Positions 1 to 6,272 of a stretch of DNA of 10,135 bases are shown piece after piece. How positions within the stretch are numbered: the stretch's first letter is position 1; every line of letters starts with the position of its first letter. The notes under the pieces were generated by a model that worked only from the letters and a program-made list of their open reading frames with translations, did no database searches and was not told the origin of the DNA. This DNA is from Promethearchaeota archaeon (GTDB lineage Archaea > Asgardarchaeota > Lokiarchaeia > Sigynarchaeales > SOKP01). The DNA lies in contig WJKD01000161.1 of assembly GCA_014729315.1 (NCBI GenBank), positions 1-10,135 of the forward strand. Direction: 5' to 3'. A program made the position numbers and the translations under genes.

Positions 1-450
1 AATAAGAAAACCTTCCTCTAGAAAGCCACATTTTTTATACAAGTGCTTAGCTATGTCGTTATCTTCAGCGACTAATAAATAGACCTTATGTAGCTTTAAC
101 TGATTAAAAGCTCGATCAAGGATTAAATTAATTGCTCTATAGCCGTGGCCCTTTCCACGCTCGCTCTTATTCCCTATAGTGATTGAAAGGCTTCCGTGCT
201 TTGAGGGCCAGTGAATTTTTTCAATTGCGATATTCCCTAAATATTGAGAACTTTCGTTCTCAATCGCGTAAAAATAATCTACATCGCTTTCTATCTTAGT
301 CTTCAACCATATTTTTTCCTGTTCCCTGGTGAATGGTTTCGTAAAATATGCATATCTTCCAACAACTTCTTGATCATTTACCCAACTCATCAAGTTATCG
401 AGATCTTCCAGAATTAAAGGTCTAATTTTTGTTTTCTTATATTCTAACAT
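1..450 (-). CDS. GNAT family N-acetyltransferase (RimJ/RimL-like), C-terminus cut off by window edge
   Basis: Reading the minus strand from the ATG at 450 gives 150 uninterrupted codons to the window edge, beginning MLEYKKTKIRPLILEDLDNL. The residues match the GNAT fold: an N-terminal IRPL..EDL strand-helix start, a central strand pair (YAIENESSQYLGNIAIEKI), the acetyl-CoA pyrophosphate-binding loop RGKGHG at residues 98-103, and the closing pattern LVAEDNDIAKHLYKKCGF..EG at about 126-147. This order is typical of RimJ/RimL/SpeG-type enzymes, which transfer an acetyl group from acetyl-CoA to an amino group on a protein N-terminus, polyamine or small molecule. The substrate cannot be read from sequence. 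Family members are about 170-190 aa, so some 20-40 residues are missing. It begins 24 nt after the stop of the upstream acyl-CoA synthetase alpha gene on the same strand, so co-transcription is likely. No Shine-Dalgarno sequence is visible. Confidence 0.88.
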   Translation of the reverse strand, partial: MLEYKKTKIRPLILEDLDNLMSWVNDQEVVGRYAYFTKPFTREQEKIWLKTKIESDVDYFYAIENESSQYLGNIAIEKIHWPSKHGSLSITIGNKSERGKGHGYRAINLILDRAFNQLKLHKVYLLVAEDNDIAKHLYKKCGFLEEGFLI

Positions 451-474
451 AAAAAAATAAAGATGTGTTTTTCT

Positions 475-1962
475 TTACATTTCTTCAAATTTTCTTCTAT
501 ATTCAGAATAATCGCACAATTTTGCGACGCACCTTACTGGTCTATCCCAAAACTGAAACAATACTCCTCCATTTTCTCGAATTTTTTTAGACCAAGAACT
601 TGAAAAATTTTGAGGGTTTATGTAAACAATTGGTACTGAATATCTTTTTGAAGTTTTAATGGTGGGTTTGATTAAGATTTGCTCAAGAGGTTGGTCAAAA
701 CTTTTTTCTATTTGTTCAAGATCGATGTGACTGCTAATTTGTTCGTTAGAGATATAACTTTTTAACACATCTTGAAATCCAAATACCCCATACATAATAA
801 TCACGTCAATTTCTCCAGATCTCATCAAGGTTTTTGGTAGAGCGACATAGTAATTATACAAATTCATATCAAATGTACTATCAATTGGATTTCGATACGA
901 GGCAGTTTTAGAGAGCATGCTTTTTAACTTTTCCTTTAAAGATTTTGAAAATTCAGGGACTACTAATCCGCATTTTTCAGCATGATTGGCTATCATCGCT
1001 CCAGGTCCTCCAGAATTAGTTATTATTCCTAATCTTCTCCCCTTAGGATAGATACCTCTTGTTAATAACAAAGCAGTGTCTAAATACTCCTCCACTAACT
1101 CCGTTTTAATTATGCCCGCTTCTTTAAAAACTCCTTCATATATTCGAGCATCACCACCGAGAGATCCTGTGTGACTTTTAATTGCTCTATCTGCTGCTCC
1201 AGTTCCGCCTCCAACATGAATGGCGATAATAGGCTTTTTGGGCGTGATTTCTCTTGCTAGTTCTAGAAATCGTTTTCCTCTCTTTATTTCTTCGATGTAT
1301 AATCCAATAACTCTAGTTTTATCATCTTCCTTAAAGAATTCTAAGCAATCAACAATATCAACATTAGCCTCATTCCCTACTGAAATTGATCTACTTAGCC
1401 CGAGGTCTAGATTCCTTGGATCAAACCATATATGACTTGCTAAAGTCCCGCTTTGCGATGCAATAGAAAAGTATCCTCTTTGAATCTTTTCCCATATTGC
1501 AGTATTAAATATGCTATTCTCGTCCTCTGGATCATACCAGCCGTTGTAGATTCCTAAACAATTAGGTCCAATAAATCTCATACCGTATTTCTTTGCTATG
1601 TTTGAGATTTGATACGTAAGAGAATTCTCTCTGTCCCCCGTCATCTCTCTGAATCCACCTGATATTAAAATTATGTTTTTTACGCCTTTTTGTCCACATT
1701 CTTCAAAAATCTGAGGCACGACCTTAGGAGGTAAGACGATCACTACTAAATCGGGAACTTCGGGAACATCCTTGATGCTTTTATATGCTTTCAATCCCAT
1801 AACATTGTCTAAGCTTAGGTGTATTGGATAAATTTTCCCCTTGTAGCCGTAAACGATGAGTCCCATTAATTGCAAGGTGCCGATACCAGAAGCTTTATTA
1901 TTGGCACCATAAAACGCTACGCTTTCAGGATTTATTAATTCGTTTAAAAAGTGGTTTGACAT
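475..1962 (-). CDS. Acyl-CoA synthetase (NDP-forming), alpha-type subunit (acetate:CoA ligase ADP-forming family)
   Basis: The 495-aa product has the three domains of the ACD alpha subunit, in order. An N-terminal CoA-binding Rossmann domain (about 5-130) is followed by two succinyl-CoA-ligase-like flavodoxin domains (about 145-290 and 305-455). Landmarks, numbered from the ATG at 1962, are GPNCLGIYN at 132-140, SQSG at 169-172, SVGNEANVD at about 194-202, SHTGSLGG at 263-270 with the candidate phosphohistidine His264, TNSGGPGAM at about 315-323, and RNPIDST at about 357-363. The family interconverts acyl-CoA + ADP + Pi and acid + CoA + ATP, giving archaea substrate-level phosphorylation from acetyl-CoA or branched acyl-CoA. 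The reaction needs an ATP-grasp beta subunit, which is neither fused nor in this window. A TTG at 1974 could extend the protein by four residues. I prefer the in-frame ATG at 1962, where the homologous region begins (MSNHFLNELINPESVA). A GNAT gene follows after 24 nt, so the pair may act as a split Pat-like acetyltransferase; this is inference. Confidence 0.93.
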   Translation of the reverse strand: MSNHFLNELINPESVAFYGANNKASGIGTLQLMGLIVYGYKGKIYPIHLSLDNVMGLKAYKSIKDVPEVPDLVVIVLPPKVVPQIFEECGQKGVKNIILISGGFREMTGDRENSLTYQISNIAKKYGMRFIGPNCLGIYNGWYDPEDENSIFNTAIWEKIQRGYFSIASQSGTLASHIWFDPRNLDLGLSRSISVGNEANVDIVDCLEFFKEDDKTRVIGLYIEEIKRGKRFLELAREITPKKPIIAIHVGGGTGAADRAIKSHTGSLGGDARIYEGVFKEAGIIKTELVEEYLDTALLLTRGIYPKGRRLGIITNSGGPGAMIANHAEKCGLVVPEFSKSLKEKLKSMLSKTASYRNPIDSTFDMNLYNYYVALPKTLMRSGEIDVIIMYGVFGFQDVLKSYISNEQISSHIDLEQIEKSFDQPLEQILIKPTIKTSKRYSVPIVYINPQNFSSSWSKKIRENGGVLFQFWDRPVRCVAKLCDYSEYRRKFEEM

Positions 1963-2014
1963 TTTATATCTCAATAAATTAATTTTAATTAAGAATTCAA
2001 AATATTTACCTAAA

Positions 2015-2050
2015 AACTATTTATGGAATTATTATATTTCCTTTAAGTTT
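2015..2050 (-). promoter_or_regulatory. Possible archaeal promoter of the acyl-CoA synthetase/GNAT pair
   Basis: Read on the minus strand, this stretch has a purine-rich AAAGGA followed by AATATAATA at about 2030-2044. This resembles a BRE plus TATA-box pair, roughly 70 nt upstream of the ATG at 1962, and would leave a leader of about 40-50 nt. The whole 1963-2143 gap is very AT-rich, so chance matches are easy and the call is weak. Confidence 0.25.
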
Positions 2051-2143
2051 ACATATTTTTAATCATTTTAGTTTTAGCTTCAAAACCGCTTTCTTCGCAT
2101 TATTTATTCTTTATTATGTTCTTTTAAAAGAAAATACTTTTTA

Positions 2144-3526
2144 CTACCCTTCCTGTATATTTGGAGCTTTTTTCCGGCGCTCATTCAAATCTTTTACAAT
2201 CCTAGCGTTCTTTTCTGAAGTTAGTGGATATGCAAAGAACATGATTAAAGCTGCAATCAAAGCTAACAACCCAGGAATTAAAACGAAAGCTAAATAAATA
2301 CCTTGAATACTTTGCGATGTCTGTTCTACATTAGGAGTATAACCAGTAAGACCTAGAACTATGGCGGCTGTTGCAGCGCCGATCCCATTTCCTGCTTTTT
2401 GAATAAATGAAGTAAGAGAAGCAATAGCTCCTTCAGCTCTGTAACCTTTCTTCCATTCCACATAGTCAGTATTATCTGCTTGCATGCCATAAAGCAGCAT
2501 CTGGAAAAAACCTTGCCCAGTCCCCAATAAAATATAAATCGAAAAAATTATTAGTATACTATTAGGATTTGTGATAAACATTAGAAATGCTGAAACCGAA
2601 GCAGCTAATAAACCTATTCCCATTGTTTTCTTCTTCCCTATTCGATTAGCAAGAGGATTGCCTATGCTAAAACCAATAAAGATTCCTAGTACACTGAATA
2701 TTAAAGCAATACCAATCAACTCAGGTTTTCCAACAATGTAGGTCCAAAAGTAGATTGCTGCTGCGGTATACGCACCGATTGCAATGGTCGTTATTAAACT
2801 TACAATAAAAAGCGTGAAAACTGCCTTATTAGTGATAATTTTTCCTAGATATCTTATATTATATTTTTCTTGTGAAATAGGTCTGATTTTTTCTTTAACT
2901 CCTAAAGTCCCTAATGATGAAAAAATGAAAACAAATAAACACACAATAATAATCCAAAAGTGATAACCTTGTTCTACGTTTGGAAAGCTAGATACAAAAG
3001 GTATCGTTAAAGCGGTAAAAAGAACTGCACCGGTCAAGTAGCCTATACCCTTTATTAAACTAAGAGAATTGCGATCTTTTTCTTTATCGGACATAACAGG
3101 TATTAGAGAATTTAATGGGATATCCATCAAATCAAAAGTGATTCCAATCAGTATATAGGATACATAAGCAATTATTAACTTTCCGCTTAGCGCTAGACTT
3201 GGACCTAACCAAAGTATTAAGAAATTTAATGAGCAAAGCAAACTGCCTAACACGAGATACGGCCGAAACTTTCCCCATTTTGTGCGTGGAAGATGGTCGA
3301 CGATGTATCCTATTAAGGGGTCGTTAAACCCATCTAAAACTCTGGCTACTAAAAATAAAACAGCTACAGCAAGTATATTTAAACCAACAACATCAGTATA
3401 GAATATTAAAAGAAATGCGTTTATAACTGTCATTATTGGAATATTACCAATGTTCGCAATGAAGAAGGAAACCTTTTCTTTTTTCTTAAGCATACTTCTA
3501 TCATTTAGAATTTCCAAGCTTTCCAT
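2144..3526 (-). CDS. GPH-family (MelB-like) cation:sugar symporter, MFS superfamily
   Basis: This 460-aa protein has about twelve hydrophobic segments and no signal peptide, as expected of a polytopic cytoplasmic-membrane transporter of the glycoside-pentoside-hexuronide:cation symporter family. The family signature is clear: YTDVVGL at about 43-49, then RVLDGFNDPLIGYIVD at about 62-77, and KWGKFRPYL at 83-91. Asp65 and Asp69 line up with the MelB cation-site aspartates (Asp55/Asp59), so coupling to Na+ or H+ looks intact. The MDIP motif with Asp135 matches the MelB helix-IV sugar-contact region. The helix-I position of MelB Asp19 is hydrophobic here (around Ile29), so the substrate is probably not an alpha-galactoside. 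MelB residue positions are from memory. Met12 (MLKKKEKVSFF) is an alternative start, since the family homology begins near residue 15. The next gene downstream is 181 nt away, so a shared operon is uncertain. Confidence 0.93.
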   Translation of the reverse strand: MESLEILNDRSMLKKKEKVSFFIANIGNIPIMTVINAFLLIFYTDVVGLNILAVAVLFLVARVLDGFNDPLIGYIVDHLPRTKWGKFRPYLVLGSLLCSLNFLILWLGPSLALSGKLIIAYVSYILIGITFDLMDIPLNSLIPVMSDKEKDRNSLSLIKGIGYLTGAVLFTALTIPFVSSFPNVEQGYHFWIIIVCLFVFIFSSLGTLGVKEKIRPISQEKYNIRYLGKIITNKAVFTLFIVSLITTIAIGAYTAAAIYFWTYIVGKPELIGIALIFSVLGIFIGFSIGNPLANRIGKKKTMGIGLLAASVSAFLMFITNPNSILIIFSIYILLGTGQGFFQMLLYGMQADNTDYVEWKKGYRAEGAIASLTSFIQKAGNGIGAATAAIVLGLTGYTPNVEQTSQSIQGIYLAFVLIPGLLALIAALIMFFAYPLTSEKNARIVKDLNERRKKAPNIQEG

Positions 3527-3589
3527 ATTTTTTCACAATAATTTAATTTGTAGTAGGGGATTTGATTGAAACTATTTGTTTTATTCTTT

Positions 3590-3610
3590 AATAAGAGATA
3601 TAAAATTTCC
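3590..3610 (-). promoter_or_regulatory. Possible TATA-like element for the GPH transporter
   Basis: On the minus strand this reads as TTTTATATCTC, a TATA-like octamer some 70-78 nt upstream of the transporter ATG at 3526. It lies in the 222-bp divergent intergenic region. The background is very AT-rich, so it is only a candidate; no operator or other repeat stands out. Confidence 0.22.
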
Positions 3611-3679
3611 CTTAGATTTCCTTTTACTTTAAAAGACCTATTTTTTTAAATGTAGTTTTCCAGTAATATTAGAATATAA

Positions 3680-3722
3680 GAAATATATATAAATCAAATT
3701 TTACTTAATAAAAATATATAGT
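3680..3722 (+). promoter_or_regulatory. TATA-rich promoter region of the Zn-finger/roadblock-like gene
   Basis: Two TATA-like runs lie upstream of the ATG at 3749: AAATATATATAAAT at 3681-3694 and AAATATATA at 3712-3720. Archaeal transcription usually starts about 25 nt after the TATA centre. The first run would give a leader of about 35 nt and the second a nearly leaderless transcript. An AAGGT at 3735-3739 could serve as a weak ribosome site for the longer transcript. Confidence 0.35.
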
Positions 3723-3748
3723 GGTTATTTCTAAGGTATAAGAAAACC

Positions 3749-4711
3749 ATGTTTCCTCAAAACGAGAGTAAAATAGAGAGCGATCGGAAAAAATATCGGA
3801 GTATAAAGATCATTTGCCCCAAATGCAATAATAGCAAATGGATTAAAGTTCCTTCTCAAATTCTTAAACAAAGCGAACACTTAACGACAATCTCGATTCC
3901 TGGAGGACTCAATTGCGAACATAGCTTTCAAATTTTTGTAGATAAAGAATTCAATATTAGAGCGTATCAACTTTGTGATTTTGAAATATCTAAAATGGAA
4001 TTCTATGAAGGCGGTCCAGAATCGTTAAAAGCTGAGAAAACATCGTTAAAAGAAGATTATATAAATTATAATTTATCTGTGTTCATAAGAGATGTTGTAG
4101 ATTTAATCAGAACAGCATTTAACGAAAAAAGTATATTAGGAGGGGCTCTTTTTACAAGTGAGGGAAGAATGTTATATTCTTCGCTTCCAGACAAAGCATA
4201 TTTTCAAATAACGAGAGAAAAGCATTTACAAGAAACTCAAGAGAATGAACACCTTAAGAATAAGATTTTCATCTTCAATAACGACGACACTCTAATTCTA
4301 GAATATTTAAGAAAAGAACAGTTTAGTTTGGTGCTTATTGTCTTCTTTTCAAATAGTATAGAAATTCCAGAAACTCTAACTTACTTCCAAAAAATCAAAT
4401 TTCGAATATTAGATCTATATGATACTAGATTAAACTCGGGTAAAAAACCTGGAAAATATTGGATATATTCAAAAATTACCCGAAAATCCTTATTAAAAGA
4501 TCTGGACAATATTAAATTAGAAACTATAGATTTGCATCTTTCCCGTTCCGTAATTCTTAATCTAAAGGAAATTCTCCTTGGTTTGAAAAAACAAGAACTT
4601 TTCGAAGGAAAAATATACATTTCTGAGAGGTATGTAAAGCTAATGGAAGGTATGAATGGAATGCTAAAAGATGCTACATTATTCATGAATAAGTTAAATA
4701 AATTTCCTTAA
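3749..4711 (+). CDS. Zn-finger plus roadblock/longin-like domain protein, Asgard type
   Basis: The 320-aa soluble protein has no signal peptide or membrane helix. Residues 20-80 form a compact domain with CPKC at 23-26 and a CEH at 56-58, giving a plausible C-x2-C...C-x-H zinc site. It continues into FQIFVDKEFNIRAYQ. I recognise this domain style (IKVP...LTTISIP.GL.CEH.FQ.FVDK.F..R.YQ) from Lokiarchaeal proteins, from memory only. Residues 108-225 then show an alpha-beta-beta order: helix LSVFIRDVVDLIRTAFNE, hairpin ILGGALFTSEGRMLYSS, and later strands KIFIFNNDDTLILEYL and FSLVLIVFF. This fits a profilin-like roadblock/longin fold of the type that binds small GTPases. The last ~95 residues are basic and helical, with no match I recognise. 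No GTPase is in the window. The fold assignment rests on pattern only. Confidence 0.6.
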   Translation: MFPQNESKIESDRKKYRSIKIICPKCNNSKWIKVPSQILKQSEHLTTISIPGGLNCEHSFQIFVDKEFNIRAYQLCDFEISKMEFYEGGPESLKAEKTSLKEDYINYNLSVFIRDVVDLIRTAFNEKSILGGALFTSEGRMLYSSLPDKAYFQITREKHLQETQENEHLKNKIFIFNNDDTLILEYLRKEQFSLVLIVFFSNSIEIPETLTYFQKIKFRILDLYDTRLNSGKKPGKYWIYSKITRKSLLKDLDNIKLETIDLHLSRSVILNLKEILLGLKKQELFEGKIYISERYVKLMEGMNGMLKDATLFMNKLNKFP

Positions 4712-4821
4712 TAGCCTTCTATTTCTTAAATTTTGACTCGATAATTTTTAAGCTTTCTCGTTCCTCTTAAGATATATAGACCATTGTATTTTAACATTCT
4801 ATAAATATTTTTATAGTCATA

Positions 4822-4835
4822 TAGTTTATATGCAC
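4822..4835 (+). promoter_or_regulatory. TATA-like element of the WG-repeat gene
   Basis: TTTATATG at 4825-4832 is close to the archaeal TATA consensus and sits about 45-52 nt before the ATG at 4877. It predicts a start near 4855 and a leader of about 20 nt. No Shine-Dalgarno motif precedes the ATG. Confidence 0.35.
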
Positions 4836-4876
4836 TCTGACTTTTCAATTGCCTTTATTAGTATTTTACTTTTATA

Positions 4877-6223
4877 ATGAAAGATCGATTATACAAAATT
4901 GAGGAAAAAGGAAAATACGGATTTATCGATTATAAAGGAAATATCATTATCACTCCAGTTTATGATTGTGTAAGAGAATTCAGTGAAGGCGTAGCTTGGG
5001 TGAATCTCAAAGGCTTCAAAAGTTATTACGATTGCTTGGGGGGCAAATGGGGTTTTATTAATGAAAAGGGAAATATAATCCGAGATATCAATTTAGATCT
5101 CGTGAATTTAATCACTTTTAGTGAAGGCCTATCTTGGGTAATGTTCGGCGAAAATAAATATGATGGCAAATGGGGGATAATGAATATAAAAGGAGAATGG
5201 GTTGCAGAACCTCTTTTTAACTTCGACAAGGTTTTTGCGTTCCAAAACGGAGCTGCAATTGTGGAATCTAACAATAAAAAAGGTTATATAGATAAAAGAG
5301 GAAGGGTTATATTTCGTCCTCAATTCGATTCTGTGGGAGCTTTCTATGATGGGATTTCTTGGGTAAATACTGGTGCTCAAGAAGATCAAAATGGATTTTT
5401 AATAGGAGGAAAATGGGGTCTTGTAAATCTTAGCGGAAATTTTCTAAAACATTTTCAATATGAATGTATACAAAACTTTTCGGACGGAAATGCATGGGTA
5501 CGCAGAACGAAAATGGGCAAATGGGGTTTAATTGACAGTGAGGGTCGTCAAATTCTTGATTTTAAATATGAGAAGGTCTTCAGATTTGTCAACGGTGAAG
5601 CTATTGTAAAAAAAGATTCCCAATGGCGCCTAATTAATAGCAACGGAAACTCGATTATTCTATATGATGACAAAATCCAAGATTTTGAAGAATTCAGTCG
5701 TGACTTAGCAAAAATAAGATGTAATGGAAAATATGGTTTTATTGATAGAGAAGGGAATATTTTGCTGGAACCAAGATTTGAAGTTATAATAAATTCAGAA
5801 TACGCTGCGTGGGTAAAAAGGGATGAGATATGGATGATTTTCAATAAAAAAATAAAAAAGCTTATCAAACCAAGCATAAAAATTGAATATGTATATCCGT
5901 TTATCGATGATTACGCTTTAATCCAGAACTCGCAAAATAAGTGGGGTATGATAGATATAAAAGGTGGTATCCTTGCCGAAACTAAATACGATTATGTTGC
6001 GTATCCTTTGGATAATCATGTATGGGTGAATATCGGAGGAAAAGTTGGATATAGTGGGATTAGAGGAGGTAAATGGGGCTTAATAGATCAGAGTGGTAAT
6101 TTTATCGTGAAACCAAGATTTACTCAAATTCATGATTTTTGGGGTACTGAGCTCCTAGATGCTCAAATTAAGAATAAAAAATGTTATATCAATAGGAAAG
6201 GTGAAATCGTTTGGAGCCAATAA
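4877..6223 (+). CDS. WG-repeat protein (12 repeats, cytoplasmic)
   Basis: Nearly the whole 448-aa protein is made of WG repeats (KWGFID..GN....P.Y..V..FS.G.AWV). Repeat starts are near residues 13, 57, 98, 134, 179, 215, 249, 285, 318, 355, 399 and 434, so there are eleven full units and a C-terminal half unit. The Trp/Tyr-Gly core is intact in most and degenerate in units 7 (QWRLIN), 9 (IWMIFN) and 12 (KKCYIN). Unit length is 33-37 residues, stretched to 41-45 where a Gly-rich loop precedes units 2, 3, 5 and 11. WG repeats are predicted to form beta-rich binding scaffolds, and no catalytic residue set is visible. There is no signal peptide or membrane anchor, so it is probably cytoplasmic. 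A beta-CASP nuclease gene follows 49 nt downstream on the same strand, so the two may share a transcript. The function is unknown. Confidence 0.9.
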   Translation: MKDRLYKIEEKGKYGFIDYKGNIIITPVYDCVREFSEGVAWVNLKGFKSYYDCLGGKWGFINEKGNIIRDINLDLVNLITFSEGLSWVMFGENKYDGKWGIMNIKGEWVAEPLFNFDKVFAFQNGAAIVESNNKKGYIDKRGRVIFRPQFDSVGAFYDGISWVNTGAQEDQNGFLIGGKWGLVNLSGNFLKHFQYECIQNFSDGNAWVRRTKMGKWGLIDSEGRQILDFKYEKVFRFVNGEAIVKKDSQWRLINSNGNSIILYDDKIQDFEEFSRDLAKIRCNGKYGFIDREGNILLEPRFEVIINSEYAAWVKRDEIWMIFNKKIKKLIKPSIKIEYVYPFIDDYALIQNSQNKWGMIDIKGGILAETKYDYVAYPLDNHVWVNIGGKVGYSGIRGGKWGLIDQSGNFIVKPRFTQIHDFWGTELLDAQIKNKKCYINRKGEIVWSQ

Positions 6224-6224
6224 T

Positions 6225-6265
6225 CTCATCTTTTCGTAAGAATTTTTTGTAATGATGAGTTTTTT
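6225..6265 (+). terminator. Weak hairpin plus T-run after the WG-repeat gene
   Basis: CTCATC at 6225-6230 pairs perfectly with GATGAG at 6254-6259, across a 23-nt loop that is itself T-rich. Six T follow at 6260-6265. It lies between the WG-repeat stop and the next ATG at 6273. This could be an attenuating or terminating element, but the stem is short and the loop long, so readthrough into the nuclease gene is quite possible. Confidence 0.25.
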
Positions 6266-6272
6266 GTAAATA

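Noticed and set aside
1220..1435. Plus-strand 71-aa ORF
   Set aside because: It lies antisense within the acyl-CoA synthetase gene, which has strong family motifs; no ribosome site or recognisable product.
4381..4686. Minus-strand 101-aa ORF
   Set aside because: It is antisense to the 3' end of the Zn-finger/roadblock-like gene, and its Ser/Phe/Arg-rich composition is typical of a shadow frame.
5026..5389. Two overlapping minus-strand ORFs (82 and 86 aa)
   Set aside because: Both are antisense to WG repeats; the repetitive sense coding explains their open frames.
5548..5877. Minus-strand 109-aa hydrophobic-looking ORF
   Set aside because: Antisense to WG repeats 6-9; hydrophobicity arises from complementing Lys/Asn/Glu-rich codons.
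6251..6260. ATGATGAG as a possible box C of a C/D RNA
   Set aside because: No matching box D at a suitable distance and no second C'/D' pair; the sequence is better explained as one arm of a weak hairpin.
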